Made by a program: the position numbers and the translations under genes
Notes under the pieces: generated by a model
Told to the model about the DNA's origin: nothing
Seen by the model: the letters and a program-made list of their open reading frames with translations, nothing else
The model's database searches: none
NCBI GenBank assembly: GCA_964572475.1
Contig: CAZNEZ010000035.1
Span: 1-25,237, forward strand
Direction: 5' to 3'
From: CAZNEZ01 sp964572475
GTDB lineage: Bacteria; Bacillota; Clostridia; Lachnospirales; Lachnospiraceae
Length of the DNA stretch: 25,237 nt
Shown here: positions 8,115-14,947 of the stretch, piece after piece
Layout of the letters: each line of letters begins with the position of its first letter
How positions within the stretch are numbered: position 1 is the stretch's first letter

Positions 8115-9158
8115 ATGAAGATTTTACTTATATTTACCGGAGGAACTATAGGAAGTACTGTAAGCGGTGGTACGATTGCACCAGGAGATGCATCATCTAT
8201 AACACTTGTAGATAGATATAGTCATGAACATGATAATTTAAACATTGATTTTGATATTATTACTCCTCTCAATATTCTAAGCGAGAATATTCTCATAGAT
8301 GATTGGAACACTCTTATTCATGCTATTAATTTAATAGATTTCTTAAAATATGACGGCATTATATTAACTCATGGTTCTGATACTCTGCAATATACTTCTG
8401 CTTTACTGGGTATGTTATTTTCATGGATTCCTATTCCATTTGTAATAATTGCCAGCAACTATGCGCTATCTGATATTCGTTCAAATGGATATGATAACTT
8501 TAAAAGTGCAGTTACATTCATAAGTACCTCCATGCTTCGTGGTGTATATACAATATTTAGCGATGTCTCAAATAATGTCTCCCAGAATATAGTTTATTTA
8601 TCTACACGATTAGTTGAAGCTGATGGCTATAGTGATAGATTTGAAAGTTTTGGAAAGATACCATTTGGAGAAATTATAGATGATAACTTTATTCGCTATA
8701 ATGATTCGGCTAATCCTACTCTAGAGGAGATTAATCTTTTATGCGAGGACACTCGTATTCTATATGATATTGATTCACTAGATTTATCCAATAATATTAT
8801 ACTTATTAAGCCATATCCAGGTCTTGACTATCGGACCATTACTACTCTGCCTGATACTAAGGCAATTATTCATACACTATATCATTCATCAACAGCATGT
8901 ACCATAATGAAGAACACTTCTATAACTGAATTCATTAAAAAAAGCAATGTACCTGTGTACATTGCTCCAGTTAAAGATATTGAAGATAAATATTTAAGTT
9001 CAATCAATATAGAACGAGAAAATGTTCATAAACTCTACAACATATCATCTGAATCTGCATATATTAAGCTTCTAATAGCCTATAATCAAAAAGAAATGAA
9101 TGTAGATGAATTCTTATCACATAATCTTTTCTTTGAACACGTCAGAGGAAGGTTTTAG
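8115..9158 (+). CDS. Asparaginase/glutaminase-fold protein with altered catalytic positions
   Basis: 347 residues from the ATG at 8115, preceded by GGAG at 8 bases. A TTG at 8097 in the same frame lacks a ribosome site. The N-terminus FTGGTIGS holds the expected nucleophile Thr11. ILTHGSDTLQYTSALL corresponds to the THGTDT motif, but Ser88 replaces the usual second Thr while Asp89 is kept. In the region where type I enzymes have the catalytic Lys (TTKAHADG in E. coli AnsA), this protein reads STRLVEADG, so an Arg or other residue stands there. IKPYPG later matches the C-terminal domain motif of the family. The fold assignment is firm; asparaginase activity is doubtful. It follows the unknown 366-aa gene and converges on paaK. 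Its last codons and stop lie inside the 27-bp repeat described at 9148. Confidence 0.85.
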   Translation: MKILLIFTGGTIGSTVSGGTIAPGDASSITLVDRYSHEHDNLNIDFDIITPLNILSENILIDDWNTLIHAINLIDFLKYDGIILTHGSDTLQYTSALLGMLFSWIPIPFVIIASNYALSDIRSNGYDNFKSAVTFISTSMLRGVYTIFSDVSNNVSQNIVYLSTRLVEADGYSDRFESFGKIPFGEIIDDNFIRYNDSANPTLEEINLLCEDTRILYDIDSLDLSNNIILIKPYPGLDYRTITTLPDTKAIIHTLYHSSTACTIMKNTSITEFIKKSNVPVYIAPVKDIEDKYLSSINIERENVHKLYNISSESAYIKLLIAYNQKEMNVDEFLSHNLFFEHVRGRF

Positions 9159-9174
9159 TATCGGTTATCAAATA
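9120..9174 (+). repeat. 55-bp exact duplicate, left of the assembly gap
   Basis: These 55 bases are identical to 9275-9329 on the other side of the N run. They include the last codons and stop of the asparaginase-like gene. Exact identity limited to 55 bases at two contig ends is the mark of de Bruijn graph overlap (k=55), so the two copies are probably one genomic sequence. Confidence 0.85.
9148..9174 (+). repeat. 27-bp direct repeat, copy 1
   Basis: The 27-base sequence beginning GAAGGTTTTAGTATCGG is also at 9303-9329 (within the gap duplicate) and at 9394-9420. In the last copy it encodes, on the minus strand, the final residues of PaaK (VFDNRY). Here it supplies the final residues and stop of the asparaginase-like protein. 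Confidence 0.85.
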
Positions 9175-9274
9175 NNNNNNNNNNNNNNNNNNNNNNNNNN
9201 NNNNNNNNNNNNNNNNNNNNNNNNNNNNNNNNNNNNNNNNNNNNNNNNNNNNNNNNNNNNNNNNNNNNNNNNNN
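9175..9274. other. Assembly gap (100 N)
   Basis: A run of exactly 100 N, the conventional placeholder for a gap of unknown size. Because both flanks carry the same 55 bases, the real gap may be of zero length with the flanks overlapping. Confidence 0.98.
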
Positions 9275-9329
9275 CATAATCTTTTCTTTGAACACGTCAG
9301 AGGAAGGTTTTAGTATCGGTTATCAAATA
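9275..9329 (+). repeat. 55-bp exact duplicate, right of the assembly gap
   Basis: Identical to 9120-9174. See that entry; most likely the same genomic bases reported twice. Confidence 0.85.
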
Positions 9330-9353
9330 ATGCTGTCACCTATAATACTTCAC

Positions 9354-9376
9354 GAAGAACTGCTTTGCAGTTCTTC
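9354..9376. terminator. Hairpin 1 between converging genes
   Basis: A perfect 10-bp stem (GAAGAACTGC / GCAGTTCTTC) with a TTT loop. It lies between the end of the plus-strand asparaginase-like gene and the end of the minus-strand paaK, one base from hairpin 2. No long U-tract follows on either strand, so it is not a textbook intrinsic terminator. A role as a bidirectional terminator or 3'-end stabiliser is inferred from position. Confidence 0.5.
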
Positions 9377-9377
9377 T

Positions 9378-9401
9378 AAACCTTCGCGCTGGCGAAGGTT
9401 T
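9378..9401. terminator. Hairpin 2, directly after paaK
   Basis: A perfect 10-bp stem (AAACCTTCGC / GCGAAGGTTT) with a GCTG loop. On the plus strand the right arm runs into TTTTAG, a short T-run; on the minus strand the hairpin begins at the paaK stop codon. The right arm forms the start of the third copy of the 27-bp repeat. Confidence 0.55.
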
Positions 9402-9420
9402 TAGTATCGGTTATCAAATA
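9394..9420 (+). repeat. 27-bp direct repeat, copy at the paaK 3' end
   Basis: Identical to 9148-9174 and 9303-9329, diverging at the base on each side. It contains the last codons and stop of paaK (minus strand) plus seven bases of the hairpin-2 right arm. Because paaK ends naturally here, this is probably the original and the copy at the asparaginase-like gene end the derived one. Confidence 0.85.
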
Positions 9421-10627
9421 CTCTGGTTGATTTTTTCTCGCTTCGTGGCAAATCACCTATCTCAACAGGTTTAACAATAGGAGTTATACCTATTTTATTC
9501 TTAAATGCAACTAAAAGTTCATTCTCTAACTCATATTTATTGACTCCTGCATTGGCTTCAACAAACAGTGTAAGTGTATCTTTTCCAAGCATATGATCTA
9601 TTATAATCTGGAATTCGCTTGAAGCGCCATCAATGTTTTTCAGTAATTCATCAATCTGGCTAGGGAATATATTAACACCTTTAACCTTTATCATATCATC
9701 AGTACGTCCTATAATTGTATCGATTCTAGGATATTTTGAACCACAAGGACACTCGCCTGTCATCTTTCTTGAAAGGTCATGTGTACGATATCTGATAAGA
9801 GGTGCGCCTTGTTTCTTAAGGGTTGTAATTACAACTTCTCCGAGTTCACCATCAGGTACATTTTCACCTGTTTTAGGGTCTACAATCTCAATATATACAT
9901 AATCATCCCAATAATGCATTCCACATTCGTGGTCACAACTAATAGCAATACCAGGTCCATATACTTCGGTTAATCCGTAAATATCGTAAAGCTGAACACC
10001 TAATTCATTAGCAATTCTCTTTCTCATCTTATCGCCCCAGCGTTCAGAACCAATAATACCTTTTCTAAGATTAATCTTATCGCCAATCTCACGTTTTGCA
10101 ATCTCCTCTGCAAGAAGAAGGGCATATGAAGATGTAGCACATAATACAGTAGATTTCATATCCTGCATCATTCTAAGCTGTTTGTCAGTATTACCAGGTC
10201 CCATAGGAATAACCATCGCTCCAAGCTTCTCAGCACCTGCCTGAAATCCTATTCCAGCTGTCCATAAGCCATAACCAGGTGTAATATGTACTCTGTCTCT
10301 ATTATTAACTCCTGCCATCTCATAACATCTGGCAAACATAGTAGCCCAGTCATCAACATCCTGCTTTGTGTAAGGAATAATAACAGGAGTACCTGTTGTA
10401 CCTGAAGATGAATGTATTCTTACAATCTCTTCTTCTGGAACTGCCATAAGGCCTAATGGATAAGCATCTCTAAGGTCACCTTTCCAAGTAAAAGGAAGCC
10501 TTTTAAAGTCTTCTTCTGTTTTGATAGAGTCTACATCTATACCTTCAAATTTCTTCTTGTAAAAGCAGTCTCTTGATGTAAGATTCTTAATCTGTTCCTT
10601 GATGATGTCAAGTGTATCCTGATTCAT
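9401..10627 (-). CDS. paaK: Phenylacetate-CoA ligase family (arylacetate:CoA ligase, AMP-forming)
   Basis: 408 residues. The adenylation signature HSSSGTTGTPVIIPY lies at about residues 71-85, YGLTEVYGPG at about 214-223, and YRTHDLSR with IIGRTDDMIKVKGVNIFP before the small C-terminal domain, which ends with the conserved basic segment PRSEKKSTR. The reaction is arylacetate + ATP + CoA to arylacetyl-CoA + AMP + PPi, and can run in reverse to make ATP in fermenters. The N-terminus is about 20 residues shorter than common PaaK; GAGGAA upstream of the ATG supports the start. It follows iorA-iorB in one operon (51-base gap), so the likely substrates are phenylacetate, 4-hydroxyphenylacetate or indoleacetate from aromatic amino acids. 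The 3' end carries the 27-bp repeat. Confidence 0.92.
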   Translation of the reverse strand: MNQDTLDIIKEQIKNLTSRDCFYKKKFEGIDVDSIKTEEDFKRLPFTWKGDLRDAYPLGLMAVPEEEIVRIHSSSGTTGTPVIIPYTKQDVDDWATMFARCYEMAGVNNRDRVHITPGYGLWTAGIGFQAGAEKLGAMVIPMGPGNTDKQLRMMQDMKSTVLCATSSYALLLAEEIAKREIGDKINLRKGIIGSERWGDKMRKRIANELGVQLYDIYGLTEVYGPGIAISCDHECGMHYWDDYVYIEIVDPKTGENVPDGELGEVVITTLKKQGAPLIRYRTHDLSRKMTGECPCGSKYPRIDTIIGRTDDMIKVKGVNIFPSQIDELLKNIDGASSEFQIIIDHMLGKDTLTLFVEANAGVNKYELENELLVAFKNKIGITPIVKPVEIGDLPRSEKKSTRVFDNRY

Positions 10628-10678
10628 GATAATAATTCCTCTCTTTGCTTATTATATTTTAATTGTATAGTTAAAAGC

Positions 10679-11260
10679 TTATGCTTGCTGCATTCCCAGT
10701 GTAATTGCTTTCTGATTAAGTGCGTGGTATCTTTCAGGAACACGTTCATAAAGAGCTTTCATTATCTCTTTATCATCAATTCTCAGCTTACCTGTTCCTA
10801 TTGCTGCTCCCAGCAAGGCAACATTAAGTACTTTGGGCGAATTACATTCCCTGCATATAGCCTCTCCATCAACTGAAACTACAGTAGACACATTATCTTT
10901 AAGATATGAAAGCATTTCACTTCCGTCATAGGTAGAGCCTGTAAGGGCAGCTGTAACAGGTTTAATGGCCTTGTTAGCAACTATTACCACTCCGTCTTTT
11001 TTGAGATAATTAATATTTCTAACAACTTCTGATGGTTCAAATCCTATAATAATATCGGCAGTATTCATCGGAATAAGTGGAGAATGTATATCTTCTCCAA
11101 TCCTAACATGTGAAACTACAGAGCCTCCTCTTTGAGCCATTCCTATAGTTTCAGTAGTCTTAACTTCATTACCCATTGCGATTGCGGCCTGTGCAAGAAC
11201 CTTTGCTGCCAAAACCGTTCCCTGACCACCAACTCCACATAATAAAATGTTATATATCAT
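10679..11260 (-). CDS. iorB: Indolepyruvate:ferredoxin oxidoreductase beta subunit
   Basis: 193 residues, the usual length. The N-terminus carries the pyruvate/ketoisovalerate oxidoreductase gamma-domain signature GVGGQGTVLAAKVLAQA, followed by MAQRGGSVVSHVRIG, which is highly conserved in IorB. It pairs with IorA to oxidise aryl 2-oxo acids (indolepyruvate, phenylpyruvate, 4-hydroxyphenylpyruvate) to arylacetyl-CoA with reduction of ferredoxin, in the cytoplasm. Its ATG overlaps the iorA stop (TAATG), so translation is coupled and subunit stoichiometry probably maintained. GGAGG lies within the end of iorA. paaK follows after 51 bases. Confidence 0.95.
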   Translation of the reverse strand: MIYNILLCGVGGQGTVLAAKVLAQAAIAMGNEVKTTETIGMAQRGGSVVSHVRIGEDIHSPLIPMNTADIIIGFEPSEVVRNINYLKKDGVVIVANKAIKPVTAALTGSTYDGSEMLSYLKDNVSTVVSVDGEAICRECNSPKVLNVALLGAAIGTGKLRIDDKEIMKALYERVPERYHALNQKAITLGMQQA

Positions 11261-13050
11261 TATTTTGTACCTCCTATGGCATTAACAGGACATACATATG
11301 TACAAACTTCGCATCCAAAGCATTGAGCTGACTCAATATACGGTTTTTGATTGTTAAGTACAATAGCAGGACATCCTAATTCATTAATACATTTCTTGCA
11401 ATTAATACATTTTTCATTATCAATCTTAACTGGAGCCGTTGCCTTAGTAACAGCAACACAAGGAGATTTGAATATTATCGCTTTAACGCCTGGCTTAGAT
11501 GATACTTCTTTAACGGTTTCAATAGCCTTATCAAGTTCAAGAGGATTAACTGTTACAACTGTCTCAAGCCCAATCGCCTGAAGAATCTTTTCTATGCTGA
11601 CTTTTGCTACAACATCACCCATCATAGTCATTCCTGTTCCAGGATGAGGCTGATGTCCAGTCATAGCAGTAGTTGAGTTATCTAGTACAATAAGAGTCAT
11701 CTCTGATTCGTTATATACGGCATTTACAATTCCTGTCATACCTGACGCAAAGAAAGTTGAATCACCTATAAATGCAAAATTCACAGCATCACTTTCAATC
11801 CTATGCAGTCCCTGTGCCATAGTAATATCTGCGCCCATGCAAAGGCAGGTATCTACCATATCGAGAGGCTTTGCGTTTCCTAATGTATAACAGCCAATAT
11901 CGCCTGAGAATACTGCTTTCTTACCAGTCATTGCTTTTTTAACTGCATAGAAAGATGCTCTGTGAGGACATCCCGCGCATAAAACTGGTGGTCTCATAGG
12001 CATATCAGGCATATCTGTATGCTTCTGAAGAACTACTGGGTTTTCTCCCATGAACTTGGCAATACTATCCCCAACAGCTTTAACCGTATTCTCTCCTGCG
12101 TTAACAACATCAAATGTGAGTTTTCCAAATATCTGTGTATTTATATGGTGTTTACCACAAATATATATAAGCTTTTGTTCAATTACTGGATCTAGTTCTT
12201 CAACAACTAATACTTTCTCTAACCCAGCAAGGAACGAAAGTGCAAGCTTCTCAGGAAATGGATTGGTGGTAGATACTTTAAACAGCTTAATATCCGTTCT
12301 ATCACCTATACACTCTTTAACATATTCATAGCTTACACCACCACAGGCAATACCTAACTTTCCTTCTCCTGTAAGCGTATTAAATCTATATTCTGAGAAT
12401 TTATCTTCTAATTCTACTGTATTCTTCTCTAACTTAATATGGTTCTTATATGAAAGCCCTGGAAAAATAACCCACTTTGACGGATCTTTAACAAATCCTT
12501 CAATCTCATGTTTGTCTCTGCTATCTGAAACATCTATAGTCTGATAACCATGACAGACTCTGGTAGTAGGTCTAAATATAACTGGAACTTTATACATCTC
12601 GGAATATGTAAATGCGTCCTGAATCATCTCATATGCTTCTGAAGGTGAACTTGGATCAAATACCATCATTTTAGCATATTGTGCAAAATGTCTTGTATCC
12701 TGTTCTGTTTGTGAAGATATTGGTCCTGGATCATCAGCTACAACTATAACCATGCCGCCTTTAACTCCAACATAATTAACACACATAAGTGGATCAGACG
12801 CAACATTAAGTCCTACTTGCTTCATAGTAACAAGTACCCTTGCACCTGCATATGCAGCACCTGCTGCAACTTCTAACGCAGCCTTTTCATTAACTGACCA
12901 TTCAACATATATATCTCCCGGATTATTCTTAGCAACTGTCTCTAATACCTCTGTAGATGGAGTTCCAGGATAACCTGCCACAAGGTCAACACCAGCTTTA
13001 ATTGCACCAAATGCAATCGCCTGATTGCCCATAATTAACTTCTTTGACAT
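11260..13050 (-). CDS. iorA: Indolepyruvate:ferredoxin oxidoreductase alpha subunit
   Basis: 596 residues, full length. The N-terminal pyrimidine-binding domain has AGYPGTPSTEV and EWSVNEKAALEVAAGA. The thiamine-diphosphate half has GDIGCYTLGN (about 383) and GDSTFFASG (about 427) with LDNSTTAMTGHQPHPG, a strong IorA signature. The C-terminus has two [4Fe-4S] ferredoxin motifs: CINCKKCINELGCP (about 549) and CFGCEVCTYVCP (about 575). It catalyses CoA-dependent oxidative decarboxylation of aromatic 2-oxo acids with IorB. The ribosome site GAAAGG is about 12 bases upstream of the ATG, a slightly long spacing. The first gene of the ior-paa operon; the upstream region holds the direct repeats at 13162-13190. 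Confidence 0.96.
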   Translation of the reverse strand: MSKKLIMGNQAIAFGAIKAGVDLVAGYPGTPSTEVLETVAKNNPGDIYVEWSVNEKAALEVAAGAAYAGARVLVTMKQVGLNVASDPLMCVNYVGVKGGMVIVVADDPGPISSQTEQDTRHFAQYAKMMVFDPSSPSEAYEMIQDAFTYSEMYKVPVIFRPTTRVCHGYQTIDVSDSRDKHEIEGFVKDPSKWVIFPGLSYKNHIKLEKNTVELEDKFSEYRFNTLTGEGKLGIACGGVSYEYVKECIGDRTDIKLFKVSTTNPFPEKLALSFLAGLEKVLVVEELDPVIEQKLIYICGKHHINTQIFGKLTFDVVNAGENTVKAVGDSIAKFMGENPVVLQKHTDMPDMPMRPPVLCAGCPHRASFYAVKKAMTGKKAVFSGDIGCYTLGNAKPLDMVDTCLCMGADITMAQGLHRIESDAVNFAFIGDSTFFASGMTGIVNAVYNESEMTLIVLDNSTTAMTGHQPHPGTGMTMMGDVVAKVSIEKILQAIGLETVVTVNPLELDKAIETVKEVSSKPGVKAIIFKSPCVAVTKATAPVKIDNEKCINCKKCINELGCPAIVLNNQKPYIESAQCFGCEVCTYVCPVNAIGGTK

Positions 13051-13107
13051 TTTTAAACCATACCTTTCTCAAAATCAAGTATATTTGTATATTCTACTAA
13101 CTTGCGA

Positions 13108-13135
13108 TTAAAAGATTTATCTTTCGCTCTTTTAA
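13108..13135. repeat. Nested inverted repeats upstream of iorA
   Basis: TTAAAAGA (13108-13115) and TCTTTTAA (13128-13135) form perfect 8-bp arms. A second perfect palindrome, AAAGAT-TT-ATCTTT (13111-13124), shares the left arm, so two alternative pairings exist. It is 58-85 bases before the iorA ATG and could lie in its leader or act as an operator. No clear function can be assigned. Confidence 0.35.
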
Positions 13136-13161
13136 CTTATTTTTAAATATTTATCTTTATA

Positions 13162-13190
13162 GTCTACCACTTTTTTTATTCGTCTTCCAC
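13162..13190. promoter_or_regulatory. Paired direct repeats GTCTWCCAC, 20-bp period, upstream of iorA
   Basis: GTCTACCAC (13162-13170) and GTCTTCCAC (13182-13190) are spaced 11 bases apart, a 20-bp period of about two helical turns; similarity continues into the following T-run (14 of 16 bases match). Short direct repeats on one helix face are typical of dimeric activator sites, for example LytTR-type regulators. They lie in the 199-base gap between the ABC transporter end and iorA, where no convincing -35/-10 pair was found. Confidence 0.4.
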
Positions 13191-13249
13191 TATTTTTTCA
13201 AAATACTTTAATTAATTAACGTGGTTTAATAATCTTCTGTTAATCATAC

Positions 13250-14947
13250 TCAGATTACTTTTCCATTCTCTATTTCTATAACTCTTTCATTGTTCATTAT
13301 AGCTGACATTCTATGAGATATAGAGATTAGCGTTCTATCTTTTGAGGCTTCTTTAAGTACCAAAAGAATCTTCCTCTCTGTTTCCATATCCAGATTAGCC
13401 GTCATTTCATCTAAGAGCATAATAGGAGGATTGCTAACTATCGCTCTCGCAATTGATAATAGCTGCTTTTGTCCCTGTGAAAACATATATTCACTGGTAA
13501 ATGTATCGTATCCATTATCCAACTGCAAAATGTATTCATTTAATCCTACAAACTGTGCTGCATTTTCTATTTCTTGTCTTGTAATACTGCAATCTTTCAT
13601 GCTAATCTGTTCCGCTACTGTTCCGCTTATAAATTCAAAATTCTGTTCAACATATCCAAAAATCCTACGTTTTTCTCTATTAGGAATTCTCGTAATATCT
13701 GTATTACCTACAAAAACATGTCCTGAATCTGGAGTATGTAAACCAAGAATAAGTTTAAATATTGTACTCTTACCTACCCCTGTTCTTCCCATAAATGTAA
13801 CATTTTCATTAGGTTTAATAATAAAGCTTACACCTTTTAAGACCTCGTTATCCGAGTTATCATAACTAAATCTCACGTTCTCAAATCTAATAACAAATGT
13901 GTCTTTTTTCAAAGTGTTATAGGATATAGCAGCATCTTTGCTAATATCCTCAGTTTCTTTTAAGAGTGCATTTACACGATTAATTCCCGCTACGGCTTCC
14001 TGAATGCTTTGAAGCTCCATGCCTAGATTCTCAATAGGTGTAAATATATTAGAAATAAGCTCAATTGCGGCTGCAACCATTCCTACTGTAAGCCCAAAAA
14101 CAGCAAGTCCTTTTGTAGAAAATATAACTATTATAACTATTATTATCGCTCTTATTGTAAGAATAATTGGCGAAAAAATAGAATCATAAAAATTAATCTT
14201 TTCAATAGAATCATAACTATTTTTAAGATAGTCACCATACTTACACTGCATATATTCTTCTTTTCCATATGATTTTATCATCTGAATATTATTAATACTC
14301 TCAGGAATATGATTATTCACACGACCAATATGTATTCTATTCATAACCTGTGCTTTTAACATCCTTTTTTGAAATAGTCTGGTAAGCATATAGATAAAAG
14401 GCAGCAGTACTAACACAAGAATTCCTAACCTAACGCTAAAAAACATAATAGATACAACAATTCCTATTATTTTAAATGCATCTATAATCATTCCTATTAT
14501 GCCATTAGTAAATAATGATTGTATAACTTCAACATCATTTGTTATAACTGATACAATACTGCCCGTTCCATTGGCTGTAAAAAATGAAATTGGCAGTTTC
14601 TCGTTTTTAAGCATTAGCTCACTTCTTATGCTTCTCGTAATCTTTTGCCCTGCAACTGTCAATAGAACTTCTTTAACAAAATCTGCTATTCCAATGAAAA
14701 TCAATATTACAAAATATAAAATAGCTATTCTAAGAAGACTCTCTTCCAGCCCTTTCATAAGATAACTGTCAACTATTACCTTAAGAATCTGAGGTGGTAT
14801 CAGACTTAATGAAACAACAAGAATCGCCGCGCATACAATACCAACAGACAGCCAGATATTTTGCTTTAAGACAGCTACAATAAGACCTTTTACATTACTG
14901 TTATTCGTGTTATTCGTGTTATTCTTTTTTTGTGCTTTGTTATTCAT
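13250..14947 (-). CDS. ABC transporter, fused permease/ATPase, consensus-Glu half of a heterodimer
   Basis: 565 residues. The N-terminal exporter-type membrane domain (about six helices, residues 25-320) is followed by a nucleotide-binding domain with Walker A GRTGVGKST (about 385-393), signature FSQGQKQ (about 486), Walker B IMLLDEMTANLD (about 509) with the catalytic Glu present, and H-loop ISHRMS. The ABC signature is degenerate (FSQGQ for LSGGQ). Its ATG overlaps the end of the partner gene by 8 bases and has AAGGAGGG upstream, indicating coupled translation of a heterodimeric exporter. The Asn-rich N-terminus comes from an AAT/AAC/ACG codon repeat. The substrate is not identifiable. Neighbouring D,D-carboxypeptidase and VanZ genes hint at cell-envelope function or protection, by inference only. 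Confidence 0.93.
   Translation of the reverse strand: MNNKAQKKNNTNNTNNSNVKGLIVAVLKQNIWLSVGIVCAAILVVSLSLIPPQILKVIVDSYLMKGLEESLLRIAILYFVILIFIGIADFVKEVLLTVAGQKITRSIRSELMLKNEKLPISFFTANGTGSIVSVITNDVEVIQSLFTNGIIGMIIDAFKIIGIVVSIMFFSVRLGILVLVLLPFIYMLTRLFQKRMLKAQVMNRIHIGRVNNHIPESINNIQMIKSYGKEEYMQCKYGDYLKNSYDSIEKINFYDSIFSPIILTIRAIIIVIIVIFSTKGLAVFGLTVGMVAAAIELISNIFTPIENLGMELQSIQEAVAGINRVNALLKETEDISKDAAISYNTLKKDTFVIRFENVRFSYDNSDNEVLKGVSFIIKPNENVTFMGRTGVGKSTIFKLILGLHTPDSGHVFVGNTDITRIPNREKRRIFGYVEQNFEFISGTVAEQISMKDCSITRQEIENAAQFVGLNEYILQLDNGYDTFTSEYMFSQGQKQLLSIARAIVSNPPIMLLDEMTANLDMETERKILLVLKEASKDRTLISISHRMSAIMNNERVIEIENGKVI

Noticed and set aside
13051..13249. Sigma-A promoter for iorA
   Set aside because: Several partial hexamers exist in this AT-rich spacer but none with both a good -35 and a good -10 at 16-18 bases.
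14885..14935. Tandem AAT/AAC/ACG triplets as a possible functional repeat
   Set aside because: They encode an Asn-rich N-terminal linker of the ABC subunit; too short and irregular for a regulatory or phase-variable repeat.
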